From Oleiagrimonas sp963821885 (lineage in GTDB: Bacteria > Pseudomonadota > Gammaproteobacteria > Xanthomonadales > Rhodanobacteraceae), in NCBI GenBank assembly GCA_963821885.1, contig CAWGFN010000001.1, positions 124,001 to 188,000 of the forward strand: a DNA stretch of 64,000 nucleotides, read 5' to 3'. The notes under the pieces are model-generated. The model saw only the letters and a list, made by a program, of their open reading frames with translations, did not search any database and was not told the origin of the DNA. The translations under genes were made by a program, and so were the position numbers. Shown in pieces: positions 52,508 to 61,701 of this stretch. Every line of letters begins with the position of its first letter. Positions within the stretch are counted from its first letter, which is position 1.

Positions 52508-52873
52508 TCAGCCAGCCAGCAGATCCTGGATGGTCTTGGACAGCTCGCTCTCGTTGACCGGCTTGGTCACGTAGCCCTTGGCGCCCTGGCGCATGCCCCA
52601 GACACGGTCGGTGTCCTGGTTCTTGGTGGTCACCAGGACGATGGGAATGTGCGCGGTCTCCTCGTCCTTGCTGATGGTGCGCGTGGCCTGGAAACCATTG
52701 AGGTTCGGCATCACGACATCCATCAGGATCAGGTCCGGTTTCTCGCGCTTGGCGGCCTCGACGCCGGCAGCGCCATCCTCGGCGGTCACGGCTTCGTGGC
52801 CGAGTTGTTCGACGATCCGCTTGATGCCCAGCAATTGCGACGGCGAGTCGTCAACGATCAGGATTCGCGCCAT
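52508..52873 (-). CDS. pilH: Single-domain response regulator, PilH-like
   Basis: A 121-residue CheY-type receiver domain with no output domain. Acidic pocket Asp8-Asp9, phosphorylated Asp52 ('DLILMDVVMPNLNGFQATR'), Thr82-Thr83 and Lys104 are present. 'TKNQDTDRVWGMRQGAKGYVTKPV' closely matches PilH of the type IV pilus Chp system, which tunes retraction motility, as recalled from Pseudomonas. No pilG or chp genes are in the window, so the gene stands alone. Confidence 0.82.
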   Translation of the reverse strand: MARILIVDDSPSQLLGIKRIVEQLGHEAVTAEDGAAGVEAAKREKPDLILMDVVMPNLNGFQATRTISKDEETAHIPIVLVTTKNQDTDRVWGMRQGAKGYVTKPVNESELSKTIQDLLAG

Positions 52874-53013
52874 GAAGGATTCCCTATGTTGCGTGATGTG
52901 ATGAATGTTGGCCTGTCCATTCTACGTGCCCGGCGCATCCGGGCCAAGCCGGGATGCTGCGCGTCAAACCACTTGAAATTTAGAACCTTGCGCCTGCCAT
53001 TTCATGCCAGTCC

Positions 53014-54027
53014 TCACGCATCATCCGTGAAAGCGACCACGCTTCTGCCGAACGAGCGTCCCGCCAGCATGTCGTTGAACAGCGCCGGCAGTTCGTCCAG
53101 CGACACGGTGCGCTGGTGGATGCTGTCCATGTTCGCGGGCTTCCAGTCGTCGGCAAGATGCGCCCACACCCTTTCGCGGATGTCGCGCGCGGTGCCGGCC
53201 GAGGCCACGCCAAGCAGGCTTACCCCGCGAATGATGAACGGCATGACCGTGGTGTCCAGGTCGGCGCTGGCGGCCAGCCCGCAGCTTGCAACGTTGCCGT
53301 AGGGCACGGTCGAGGCCAGCAGGCCGGCCAGGATGCTCCCGCCGACGCAGTCGAGCGCGCCGCCGAATCGGGCCGAATCCAGGGGCTTGCCGCTGAAGCC
53401 CAGCTGGTGACGGTCCAGGCATTGGCTGGCGCCGATCTGTTGCAGGAAATCGAACTGCTCGCGCTTGCCACTGATGGCGTGAACGTCGTAGCCGGCGCGA
53501 TGGAAGATATCCACGCCCAGCATGCCCACCCCGCCGGTGGCACCGGAGATGGCGATCGGCCCGAGTTCCGGCGTCTGGCGGTTTTCCTGCATGCGCAGCA
53601 GGGCCAGCGCGGCGGTGAAGCCGGCGGTGCCCAGGATCATCGATTCCTTGAGGCTCAGCCCGGCGGGCAGGGGGATGGTCCAATCCGCCTGCAGTCGCGC
53701 AACTTCGCTGTAGCCTCCGTCGCGCGTTTCGGACAAGCCGCAACCCGTGCACAGCACCGCGTCGCCTTCCTTGAAGCCCGGCGCCGTCGAGGCGATGACA
53801 TGACCGGCCACATCGATGCCGCCGACCAGCGGGAAGTTGCGCAGGATCCGGCCCTTGCCGGTGCCGGCCAGGGCATCCTTGAAGTTGACCGAGGAGTACG
53901 CAGTGCGGATGACCACCTCGCCGGGAGCGAGGTCGTCCAGATCCAGCGTCTCGATGCCGGCGTGGTAGCCCGAATCATCGTTGTGGATGCGGAAGGCGCG
54001 GAACGGGGTGTTCGACGTGTCGGTCAT
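53014..54027 (-). CDS. acuI: Acrylyl-CoA reductase family oxidoreductase (AcuI/YhdH)
   Basis: A 337-residue zinc-free medium-chain reductase. Family signs: 'YSSVNFKDALAGTGKGRI', 'GIDVAGHV', 'GTAGFTAALALLRM', the NADPH loop 'ISGATGGVGMLGVD', and 'GGALDCVGG'. AcuI reduces acryloyl-CoA to propionyl-CoA; the YhdH group has similar activity. It is the last gene of the minus-strand unit that begins with sucA, 18 bp after the methyltransferase gene. Confidence 0.87.
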   Translation of the reverse strand: MTDTSNTPFRAFRIHNDDSGYHAGIETLDLDDLAPGEVVIRTAYSSVNFKDALAGTGKGRILRNFPLVGGIDVAGHVIASTAPGFKEGDAVLCTGCGLSETRDGGYSEVARLQADWTIPLPAGLSLKESMILGTAGFTAALALLRMQENRQTPELGPIAISGATGGVGMLGVDIFHRAGYDVHAISGKREQFDFLQQIGASQCLDRHQLGFSGKPLDSARFGGALDCVGGSILAGLLASTVPYGNVASCGLAASADLDTTVMPFIIRGVSLLGVASAGTARDIRERVWAHLADDWKPANMDSIHQRTVSLDELPALFNDMLAGRSFGRSVVAFTDDA

Positions 54028-54045
54028 CGGTATGCTCCGTCGAGT

Positions 54046-54909
54046 TCAGTCGGCTTCCATGAGCACGACGCCGGTCATGCGATGGACCGCTTCGCGCTCG
54101 GCTGCCGATTGCAGTTTCATGAGCAGGCGGAAGAAGTTGCCGCCGCGGATGGTGCGCTTGAGCCGGAACGAAGCATCCCAGATCGAGTGGAATTCGCTCT
54201 CGCGCCAGCCGACCGGCTCGAAGAATGCCGGGCCGTTCTCCGGAAAGAACTGCATGGGCGCATTGCCGCGCTCGAGCGCATCGAGCTTGCGTTGTCGCTG
54301 CATCACGGTGCGCAGCCGCGGCGTGGCGATATCCGTCAGCCAGCGGGTGGCCCCGGCCACCTCGCGCAGGTCGCGGGCCAGTGCCGTGACCTGTTCGGCG
54401 GTCAGATACACAAGCAGGCCTTCGCTGATGACCATGACCGGACCGTGTTCGGCCGCTCGCATGAACAGGTCGCGTCGTGCCTGCGCGTCACGCAGGTCCA
54501 GCGCCACGTATTCAAGCTGACAGGTGGGTGCCTCGCCCTGCATGGCCGATTTCATGTGCTCGACCATGGCCGGCATGTCGGCATGGATCCAGCGCAGCGA
54601 GCGGGGCAGGTCCAGGCGGTACGGCCGCGTGTCGAGCCCCGCGGCCAGGTTGAGCACAGTACCTACGCCCTGGTCGATGCAGCGCATCACCACGTCGTCG
54701 ATCAGCTTGGTGCGCACGATCATTGGCCAGGCGCCCGACAGGCCACCCGGGATTGTGCGCACGATGTCCTCGCCGCGCTGGCCAGCCAGCCGGCGGGCAT
54801 AGGGGTCGCGGAACAGCGCATCGCCGCGCTCGCTTTCCATGGCGCGGTAGATCGCCACCCACAATGCCGTGTCGGAAACGTTGCGGATGGGCGATGCAGT
54901 AGCGGTCAC
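54046..54909 (-). CDS. SAM-dependent methyltransferase (Tcmp/PPM family)
   Basis: A 287-residue class I methyltransferase of the leucine carboxyl methyltransferase/Tcmp O-methyltransferase family (TIGR00027-like). The hallmark SAM-binding segment 'VLNLAAGLDTRPYRLDLP' and 'ISEGLLVYLTAEQV' are present. Substrates of bacterial members are mostly unknown; some act on polyketides. The start is GTG 54909, only 8 bp after the lpdA stop, so the gene appears to be part of the 2-oxoglutarate dehydrogenase operon, an unusual neighbour. Confidence 0.78.
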   Translation of the reverse strand: MTATASPIRNVSDTALWVAIYRAMESERGDALFRDPYARRLAGQRGEDIVRTIPGGLSGAWPMIVRTKLIDDVVMRCIDQGVGTVLNLAAGLDTRPYRLDLPRSLRWIHADMPAMVEHMKSAMQGEAPTCQLEYVALDLRDAQARRDLFMRAAEHGPVMVISEGLLVYLTAEQVTALARDLREVAGATRWLTDIATPRLRTVMQRQRKLDALERGNAPMQFFPENGPAFFEPVGWRESEFHSIWDASFRLKRTIRGGNFFRLLMKLQSAAEREAVHRMTGVVLMEAD

Positions 54910-54917
54910 CGGCAAAC

Positions 54918-56345
54918 TCAGTTGGCCTTGTGGATGGCGCGCTTGTCCACCGACAGGGCGGCTTCGTGCACGGCCTCGGACAGGGTCGGGTGGGCATGGA
55001 CGATGCGTGCCAGGTCCTCGGCCGAGCCCTTGAACTCCATGGCCACCACGGCCTCGGCGATCAGCTCGGACACGCACGGACCGACCATGTGCACGCCCAG
55101 CAGGCGATCGGTCTCGGCATGCGCGATGACCTTCACCTGGCCGGCCGTCTCGTTCATGGCCACGGCGCGGCCGATGGCCGAGAACGGGAAGCTGCCGGTC
55201 TTGTACGGGATGCCGGCGTCCTTGCACTGCTGCTCGGTCTTGCCGGCCCAGGCGACCTCGGGCTCGGTGTAGATGACCCACGGGATGGTGTCGTAGTCCA
55301 CGTGTCCGGCCTTGCCGGCGATCAGCTCGGCGACCATCACGCCTTCCTCCGAACCCTTGTGCGCCAGCATCGGGCCGCGCACGCAGTCGCCGACGGCCCA
55401 GACGCCGTCGACGCCGGTCCAGCAGTGTTCGTCGACTTCGATGCGGCCGCGTTCGTCGGTCTTCACGCCGGTGCCGTCGCCCAGCAGGCCCTCGGTGTAG
55501 GCGCGGCGGCCAACCGCGACCAGCAGCTTGTCCACGGTGAGCTTCTGCTCGCCGTTCTTGTCCTCGTAGGTGACCTCGACCGTGGTCTTCTTGGCCTCGG
55601 CCTTGCTGACCTTGGCACCCAGATGGATGGCCAGGCCCTGCTTCTTGAATTCGCGCGCGGCGACCTTGGCGATGTCGGCGTCGGCGGCGGCCAGGAAGTC
55701 CGGCATGGCCTCGATCACGGTCACTTCACTGCCCAGGCGACGCCACACGCTGCCCAGCTCCAGGCCGATCACGCCGGCGCCGATCACGCCCAGGCGCTTG
55801 GGCACCTTGTCGAAGTCCAGCGCGCCGGCATTGTCGACGATCAGCTTGCCGTCGAACTTGGCGAACGGCAGTTCGACCGGCACCGATCCGGTGGCCAGGA
55901 TCACGTTGGCGCCCTCGAGCGTCTGGGTGTCGCCGTCCTTGCCGGTGACTTCCACGGTGTTGCCCTTGAGCAGCTTGCCGGTGCCGAAGAAAGGCGTGAC
56001 CTTGTTCGACTTGAACAGCATGCCGATGCCGCCGGTGAACTGCTTGACGATCTTGTCCTTGCGACCAACCATCGTCTTGACGTCGATCTTCGGGTCCTTG
56101 GCGGTGATGCCGTGGTCGCCGAAGTGGCTGGTCAGGTTCTCGAACTGGCGCGAGGAGTCGAGCATCGCCTTGGACGGGATGCAGCCGACATTGAGGCAGG
56201 TGCCACCGAGGGCCTGCTTGCCGTCCTTGCCCTCGAAGGCGTCGATGCAGGCGGTCTTCAGGCCCAGCTGGGCGGCGCGGATCGCGGCCACGTAGCCGGC
56301 CGGACCGCCGCCGATGACGATGACGTCGAATTTTGAATCTGACAT
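54918..56345 (-). CDS. lpdA: Dihydrolipoamide dehydrogenase (E3)
   Basis: A 475-residue FAD enzyme that reoxidises lipoyl groups of 2-oxoacid dehydrogenases. FAD motif 'VIGGGPAGYVAAIRAAQLG', redox disulfide 'GGTCLNVGCIPSK', NAD motif 'GVIGAGVIGLELGSVW', and the C-terminal 'HAHPTLSEAVHEAAL' with the catalytic His-Glu pair. A heptamer-repeat element separates it from sucB upstream. Confidence 0.97.
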   Translation of the reverse strand: MSDSKFDVIVIGGGPAGYVAAIRAAQLGLKTACIDAFEGKDGKQALGGTCLNVGCIPSKAMLDSSRQFENLTSHFGDHGITAKDPKIDVKTMVGRKDKIVKQFTGGIGMLFKSNKVTPFFGTGKLLKGNTVEVTGKDGDTQTLEGANVILATGSVPVELPFAKFDGKLIVDNAGALDFDKVPKRLGVIGAGVIGLELGSVWRRLGSEVTVIEAMPDFLAAADADIAKVAAREFKKQGLAIHLGAKVSKAEAKKTTVEVTYEDKNGEQKLTVDKLLVAVGRRAYTEGLLGDGTGVKTDERGRIEVDEHCWTGVDGVWAVGDCVRGPMLAHKGSEEGVMVAELIAGKAGHVDYDTIPWVIYTEPEVAWAGKTEQQCKDAGIPYKTGSFPFSAIGRAVAMNETAGQVKVIAHAETDRLLGVHMVGPCVSELIAEAVVAMEFKGSAEDLARIVHAHPTLSEAVHEAALSVDKRAIHKAN

Positions 56346-56365
56346 GGCGTTAAGAGTCCTTGATA

Positions 56366-56475
56366 CGGGACTCGGGACTCGGGATCCGGGACTCGGAAAT
56401 GCAAAGGGTTTTCCGAAAGTCCCGGATCCGCGTTTTTGTTCAGCCGAGTCCCGAGTCCCGAGTCCCGAATCCCGG
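56366..56475. repeat. Heptamer-repeat element, copy 3 (sucB/lpdA gap)
   Basis: The left arm (56366-56393) reads CGGGACT, CGGGACT, CGGGATC, CGGGACT. The right arm (56442-56475) is its inverted form, four units of the type AGTCCCG. Inside, GGATCCGGGACT (56382-56393) pairs with AGTCCCGGATCC (56418-56429), extended by CGGAAA/TTTCCG, making an 18-bp stem with one small bulge. On the plus strand a T-run follows (56433-56437). It lies between sucB and lpdA, which are transcribed together. Confidence 0.85.
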
Positions 56476-56483
56476 CTTCGGCC

Positions 56484-57674
56484 TTACAGGCCGAGAAGCA
56501 TGCGGTGCGGGTTTTCCAGCTGGTTCTTGATGTCGACCAGGAACAGCACCGCGTCCTTGCCGTCGATGATGCGGTGGTCGTAGCTGATGGCGATGTACAT
56601 CATCGGCGCGGCCACGACCTGGCCGTTCTCGACCACGGCACGCTCCTTGATGGTGTGCATGCCCAGGATCGCGCTCTGCGGCGGGTTGACGATCGGCGTG
56701 GACATCAGCGAGCCGAAGGTGCCGCCGTTGGTGATGGTGAAGGTGCCGCCCTGCAGGTCGTCCAGGCTCAGCTTGCCCGAGCGCGCCCTGGCGGCGTAAT
56801 CGCCGATGGCCTGCTCAATCTCGGCGAAGCTCATGTCCTGGGCGTCGCGCAGGACCGGCGTGACCAGGCCCTTGTCGGTGGACACGGCGATCGAGATGTC
56901 CTGGTAGCCGTGGTAGATGATGTCGTCGTTGTCGACCGAGGCGTTGATGACCGGATGGCGCTTGAGCGCCTCGCACACGGCCTTGACGAAGAAGCTCATG
57001 TAGCCGAGCTTGACGCCGTTCTCCTTCAGGAACTGCTCGCCGAAGGTCTTGCGCATCTTGGCGACCTGGGCCAAGTTGACCTCGTTGAACGAGGTCAGCA
57101 TGGCGATGGAGTCCTTGGACTGCATCAGGCGCTCGGCGATGCGCTTGCGGATGCGGGTCATCGGCACGCGCTCCTCCGGACGCGCGCCCGGCGCGGCCAG
57201 CGCGGCGGCGGCGGCGCCACCCTTGCCATGGGTGACCAGGTCTTCCTTGGTCACGCGACCGCCGCGGCCGGTGCCGGCAACCTTGCTGGCGTCGATGCCT
57301 TCCTCGGTGGCCACGCGACGGCCGGCCGGGGACAGGTCCTCGGCGCCCTTGGCGGCCTTCGGCGCCTCGGCCTTGGACGGGGCGGGCGCGGCGGCCTTCT
57401 CGGCCTTCGGTGCGCTGGCCGGCGCCGGGGCGGCCGCGCCTTCCTCGATCAGGGCGATGACCTGTTCGCTGTTGACGGTGTCGCCGGACTCGAACTTGAT
57501 TTCCTTCAGCACGCCGTCGACGGGCGAGGGTACTTCCAGCACCACCTTGTCGGTTTCCAGATCGACCAGGTTCTCGTCGCGGCTGACCGCGTCACCGGCC
57601 TTCTTGTGCCAGCTGGCGATGGTGGCGTCGGAAACCGATTCGGGGAGTACCGGGACTTTGACTTCGATGGCCAT
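56484..57674 (-). CDS. sucB: Dihydrolipoyllysine succinyltransferase (E2)
   Basis: A 396-residue core subunit of 2-oxoglutarate dehydrogenase. The lipoyl domain (1-80) has Lys43 in 'LVDLETDKVVLEVPSP'; an Ala/Pro/Lys linker with 'APAPASAPKAEKAAAPAPSK' follows; the E1/E3-binding domain has 'AGRRVATEEGID' and 'GTGRGGRVTKEDLV'; the catalytic domain ends with 'ISYDHRIIDGKDAVLFL' (His and Asp). One lipoyl domain is normal for SucB. Confidence 0.97.
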   Translation of the reverse strand: MAIEVKVPVLPESVSDATIASWHKKAGDAVSRDENLVDLETDKVVLEVPSPVDGVLKEIKFESGDTVNSEQVIALIEEGAAAPAPASAPKAEKAAAPAPSKAEAPKAAKGAEDLSPAGRRVATEEGIDASKVAGTGRGGRVTKEDLVTHGKGGAAAAALAAPGARPEERVPMTRIRKRIAERLMQSKDSIAMLTSFNEVNLAQVAKMRKTFGEQFLKENGVKLGYMSFFVKAVCEALKRHPVINASVDNDDIIYHGYQDISIAVSTDKGLVTPVLRDAQDMSFAEIEQAIGDYAARARSGKLSLDDLQGGTFTITNGGTFGSLMSTPIVNPPQSAILGMHTIKERAVVENGQVVAAPMMYIAISYDHRIIDGKDAVLFLVDIKNQLENPHRMLLGL

Positions 57675-57719
57675 GGAAGGATCCTGTAGAAATGGCGTTT
57701 CGTAATGGGGTAAGGGCGA

Positions 57720-60563
57720 TTATTCGGGCGTGTGGCCGTCATCGAGCGGCTTGACCAGCGCCTGTTCGACCAGCGCCGCCTGCTCGGCGGCGTGGATGTT
57801 GGCGTGGCCGCAGGCCGGCGCGGGCGAGCGCGCACGACCGGCGTAGGAGAGTTTGTACTTGCCGTCGGTGCAGGCCTGCAGATGGTGGCGGATCTGGAAC
57901 CATGCGCCCTGGTTCATGGGCTCTTCCTGGCACCAGATCACTTCCTTGGCGGCGCCGAAGCCGGCCAGCACCTCGACCACGCGTTCGCGCGGGAACGGGT
58001 ACAGCTGCTCGACGCGCACCAGGGCCACGTTCTCGAGGTTCTGCTTCTCGGCTTCCTCGAACAGGTCGTAGTAGACCTTGCCCGAGCACAGCACCACGCG
58101 TTTGACCTTCCTGGCCTGCTTGATGCGCTGGTCGCCGATGACGGTCTGGAACTGGCCGCTGGCCAGCTCGTCCAGGCTCGACACCGCCAGCTTGTGGCGC
58201 AGCAGCGACTTGGGCGTCATCACGATCAGCGGCTTGCGCACGCGACGCAGCATCTGCCGGCGGATCATGTGGAAGGTCTGTGCCGGCGTGGTCGGCACGC
58301 ACACCTGCATGTTGTTGAGCGCGCACAGCTGCAGGTAGCGCTCCAGGCGCGCCGAGGAATGCTCCGGACCCTGGCCCTCGTAGCCGTGCGGCAGGTACAG
58401 CACCAGGCCGCACAGGCGATTCCACTTGGCCTCGCCGGCGCTGATGAACTGGTCGATGACCACCTGCGCGCCGTTGGCGAAGTCGCCGAACTGGCCTTCC
58501 CAGATCACCAGGGTCTGCGGGTCGGCGGTGGCGTAGCCGTACTCGAAGCCCATCACGGCCTCTTCGCTGAGCAGCGAGTCGATGACCTCGACGCGGCGCT
58601 CGGCATCGATGTCGGCCAGGGGCAGGGCGGTGCGGCCGGTCTTCTGGTCATGCAGCACGGCGTGGCGATGGAAGAAGGTGCCGCGGCCGGAATCCTGGCC
58701 GACAAGGCGCAGGTTGTAGCCCTCGCCGATCAGGCCGGCGTAGGCCAGGTTCTCGGCGAAGCCCCAGTCGGTGGGCTGGTCGCCGCTGGCCATGGCCTTG
58801 CGTGCCGCGTAGATCTTGGCCACGCGCGACTGCAGGGTGAAATCGTCGGGCACCTTCAGCAGGACATCGAGCAGCTTTTCGCGGGTCTTGGGCGCGATGC
58901 CGGTGTCGATCTGCTCGTCCAGCTTGCCGCCGATGTGCTGGCTCCAGGAGAACGTGGTGCCGCCCTTCTCGGTGTCCAGCTCGGTCACCGGACCACCGCT
59001 CTCGAGCAGTTCGCGGTAACGCTCGACCATGCCCTTGGCCTGATCGGCGTCGACCACGCCGGCCTTTTCCAGGCGCTCGGCATAGATCACGCGTGGCACC
59101 GGGTGCTTGCGGATGACCTGGTACATCAGCGGCTGGGTGGCGGCCGGCTCGTCGGCCTCGTTGTGGCCGTTGCGGCGATAGCAGACCAGGTCGATGACCA
59201 CGTCCTTCTTGAACGCGCGACGGAATTCGAAGGCCAGGCGCGCGACCTGGACCACGGCTTCCGGATCGTCGCCGTTCACATGGAAGACCGGCGCGTTGAC
59301 CATCTTGGCCACGTCGGTGCAGTACAGCGTGGAGCGTGCGTCGTGCGGGTTGGAGATGGTGAAGCCGACCTGGTTGTTGATCACCACGTGCACGGTGCCG
59401 CCGACGGCGAAACCGCGCGCCTGGGACATCTGCAGGGTCTCCATCACCACGCCCTGGCCGGCGAAGGCGGCATCGCCATGGATCAGCAGCGGCAGCACCT
59501 TCTCGTGCGCCTCGTCGCGACGGCGCGTCTGGCGCGCGCGGACCGAGCCGATCACCACCGGATCGACGATTTCCAGGTGCGATGGATTGAAGGCCATGGC
59601 CAGGTGCACGGCGTTGCCGCTGGGCGTCTGCACGTCGGCGGAGAAGCCCATGTGGTACTTCACGTCGCCGCTGTATTCGGGATCGTCCGGGTGCTGGAAC
59701 TTGCCCTCGAACTCGTCGAACAGTTCCGAGGGCGGCTTGCCCAGGATGTTGACCAGCATGTTCAGGCGGCCGCGATGGGCCATGCCGATCACCATTTCCT
59801 CCATGTCGTCCTCGCCGCAGCGGCGGACCAGGGAATCGAGCATCGGGATCAGGCTGTCGCCGCCTTCCAGCGAGAAGCGCTTCTGGCCGACATAGCGGGT
59901 GTGCAGGTAGCGTTCCAGGCCATCGGCTGCGGTCAGCCCTTCAAGGGTGCGGCGCCGTTCTTCCGCGCTCAGTCCGGGGTCGCCGGCGGCCTTTTCCAGG
60001 CGCGAGTAGATCCAGCGACGCTGTTCGTGGTCGCTGATGTGCATGAATTCGGCGCCGATGGAGGCGGTGTAGGTCTTCTTCAGCCGTGCCAGCAGGTCAC
60101 GCAGCTTCATGCGCCCGGCATCGCCGCCGCAGTAGGTGCCGGTGTCGAATTCGGTGTCGAGATCGGCATCGGCCAGGCCGTGGAAGGCCAGGCCGAGGTC
60201 CGGTGCCGGCAGTTTGTTGGCCAGCTTGAGCGGGTCGAGGTCGGCGCCAAGATGACCGCGCGAGCGGTAGGCCGTGAGGATGCGCAGCACGCCGGCCTGC
60301 TTGCGCGCGTGCTCGTCGCTCATCGGCACGCCGGCGGAGCCGTTGCGATCGCGCTGGCGTTGCGCGGCCTCGATGCGGGCGATGATGGTCGAGTGCGGCA
60401 CGTCGCCGGTGTGGCCCTTGGCCAGCTTGGCGAAATAGTCGGACCAGGAGGCGGGCAGTGCCGAGGGGTCGGAAAGCCAGGTTTCGTACAGTTCCTCGAC
60501 GTAATCGGCGTTGCTGCCGAGTTGCGAGGATTCCATGAATTCGCGGATCAGGTTTGCGCTCAC
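57720..60563 (-). CDS. sucA: 2-oxoglutarate dehydrogenase E1 component
   Basis: A 947-residue thiamine diphosphate enzyme of the citric acid cycle. Family segments: N-terminal 'YVEELYETWLSDPSALPASW', 'LEGGDSLIPMLDSLV', 'GMAHRGRLNMLVNILGK', 'HGDAAFAGQGVVMETLQMSQ' and 'PHGYEGQGPEHSSARLERYL'. Start is GTG 60563, which gives the usual 'ANLIREFMESSQLGSN' opening; a further in-frame ATG at 60536 would be shorter. sucB starts 45 bp later. Confidence 0.96.
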   Translation of the reverse strand: MSANLIREFMESSQLGSNADYVEELYETWLSDPSALPASWSDYFAKLAKGHTGDVPHSTIIARIEAAQRQRDRNGSAGVPMSDEHARKQAGVLRILTAYRSRGHLGADLDPLKLANKLPAPDLGLAFHGLADADLDTEFDTGTYCGGDAGRMKLRDLLARLKKTYTASIGAEFMHISDHEQRRWIYSRLEKAAGDPGLSAEERRRTLEGLTAADGLERYLHTRYVGQKRFSLEGGDSLIPMLDSLVRRCGEDDMEEMVIGMAHRGRLNMLVNILGKPPSELFDEFEGKFQHPDDPEYSGDVKYHMGFSADVQTPSGNAVHLAMAFNPSHLEIVDPVVIGSVRARQTRRRDEAHEKVLPLLIHGDAAFAGQGVVMETLQMSQARGFAVGGTVHVVINNQVGFTISNPHDARSTLYCTDVAKMVNAPVFHVNGDDPEAVVQVARLAFEFRRAFKKDVVIDLVCYRRNGHNEADEPAATQPLMYQVIRKHPVPRVIYAERLEKAGVVDADQAKGMVERYRELLESGGPVTELDTEKGGTTFSWSQHIGGKLDEQIDTGIAPKTREKLLDVLLKVPDDFTLQSRVAKIYAARKAMASGDQPTDWGFAENLAYAGLIGEGYNLRLVGQDSGRGTFFHRHAVLHDQKTGRTALPLADIDAERRVEVIDSLLSEEAVMGFEYGYATADPQTLVIWEGQFGDFANGAQVVIDQFISAGEAKWNRLCGLVLYLPHGYEGQGPEHSSARLERYLQLCALNNMQVCVPTTPAQTFHMIRRQMLRRVRKPLIVMTPKSLLRHKLAVSSLDELASGQFQTVIGDQRIKQARKVKRVVLCSGKVYYDLFEEAEKQNLENVALVRVEQLYPFPRERVVEVLAGFGAAKEVIWCQEEPMNQGAWFQIRHHLQACTDGKYKLSYAGRARSPAPACGHANIHAAEQAALVEQALVKPLDDGHTPE

Positions 60564-60667
60564 GTCACCACCGGCAAAAACGAAAAGGGCGCGCTGGCGC
60601 ACGCCGGAGGGTCGTCTCGGGCCCTGTCGGAGCGCACATCGTGCCCCGAAGGCTCAAAATCCCGTTA

Positions 60668-60698
60668 ATTATAGCCGCTCCATGCGGCCATGGGACAA
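60668..60698 (-). promoter_or_regulatory. Promoter candidate for sucA-sucB-lpdA
   Basis: On the minus strand a perfect TATAAT (60673-60668) lies about 100 bp before the sucA GTG. TTGTCC (60698-60693) is 19 bp upstream, slightly far for a -35. The -10 is the only consensus box in the 172-bp gap. Confidence 0.55.
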
Positions 60699-60735
60699 GG
60701 TTTGGCGCCAATCGGGGCTGCATGTGCGGGTTTGT

Positions 60736-61701
60736 TCAGAGTCCGAGGCTGCGCAGGGCCGTCGCCGGCGCCGAGCGGTCCCAGACCTCGTCGAAGTAGC
60801 GCTGCAGCTGGCGCGCGGTGCCCGGGTTGCAGGAGGCGCCGCGCGCGTCGAATCGCTCCAGCAGGGGCAGCATCAGGTAACCGCCGACATCGTTGACCAC
60901 GAAAGCCGACGGATAGGCGCGGTCGGGGTCCTCGACCGGCACGCGCAATTGCAGGCCGCTGGTCAGGCGCTGGGCCAACGGCACCAGGCGATGTCCTTCA
61001 CGCAGCGCCTGGTCGGCGTCGCCGAGCAGCAGGCGCACGCTGGCCCCGCGCCCGGAGGTGGCCAGACGGCGCAGCGCGTCGAGGATGCCCTCCTGGTCAA
61101 GCACGCCGGGCCACAGGTCGCGGTGATGGATGGCCACCTCGTGGCGGGCCGACTCCAGCAGTTCGCTGACGGCGGCCACGAGTTGCTCACGGGTCTCGCT
61201 CTGCAGGAGCCGGTAGGCCGGGCGCTCGGGCGGCGTGCCGCGCTCGCCGGGCGGGGCGGCCAGCGGCTCCAGCGAGCGCGACATGGCGCGGTGCTCGATG
61301 CCGGCTTCCATGAAGGTCTCGCCCACGGCCTGGAAACCGTGGCGCTGGTAGAAGCCGATGGCCTGCACCTGCGCGTTCAGGCTGACCTCGGTCCAGCCCA
61401 GCGCTCGGGCCCGGTCGATAAGCGCCTGCAGCAGGGCGGCGCCGACGCCGTGGCCGCGCCACGCGTCAAGCACGGCCATGCGGCCGATGGTGCGCTGCGG
61501 CGTGAGGCGGCCGGTGCCTATCGGCGTGCCATCGTCGGCGCGGGCCAGCACGTGCCGGCATTGCGGATCGAGATCGTCCCACTCCTCCTCGATGGGCACC
61601 TGCTGTTCGACGATGAAGACGGTCTCGCGGATCGCGCGCAGGGCCGCGCGGTCGGTGGCCCAGTCGGCGGGCTCGACGCGGAATCCCGCGCTCGCGGTCA
61701 T
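60736..61701 (-). CDS. Two-domain GNAT acetyltransferase with C-terminal PLD-like region
   Basis: A 321-residue protein. The first 150 residues are a GNAT fold of the ElaA type: 'LRAIRETVFIVEQQVPIEEEWDDLD', seen in part, acetyl-CoA loop 'RGHGVGAALLQALIDRARALG', and 'FYQRHGFQAVGE'. The last 140 residues ('EVAIHHRDL', 'ASVRLLLGDADQALREGHRL', 'SAFVVNDVGGYLMLPLLERF') look like the small phospholipase D-like folds seen in DUF7931-type proteins, without a full HKD motif. The start overlaps roxA by 4 bp. Substrate unknown. Confidence 0.75.
   Translation of the reverse strand: MTASAGFRVEPADWATDRAALRAIRETVFIVEQQVPIEEEWDDLDPQCRHVLARADDGTPIGTGRLTPQRTIGRMAVLDAWRGHGVGAALLQALIDRARALGWTEVSLNAQVQAIGFYQRHGFQAVGETFMEAGIEHRAMSRSLEPLAAPPGERGTPPERPAYRLLQSETREQLVAAVSELLESARHEVAIHHRDLWPGVLDQEGILDALRRLATSGRGASVRLLLGDADQALREGHRLVPLAQRLTSGLQLRVPVEDPDRAYPSAFVVNDVGGYLMLPLLERFDARGASCNPGTARQLQRYFDEVWDRSAPATALRSLGL

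Noticed and set aside
57732..60668. Plus-strand open frame of 978 codons opposite sucA
   Set aside because: Mirror image of sucA codon bias; no start signal and no motif.
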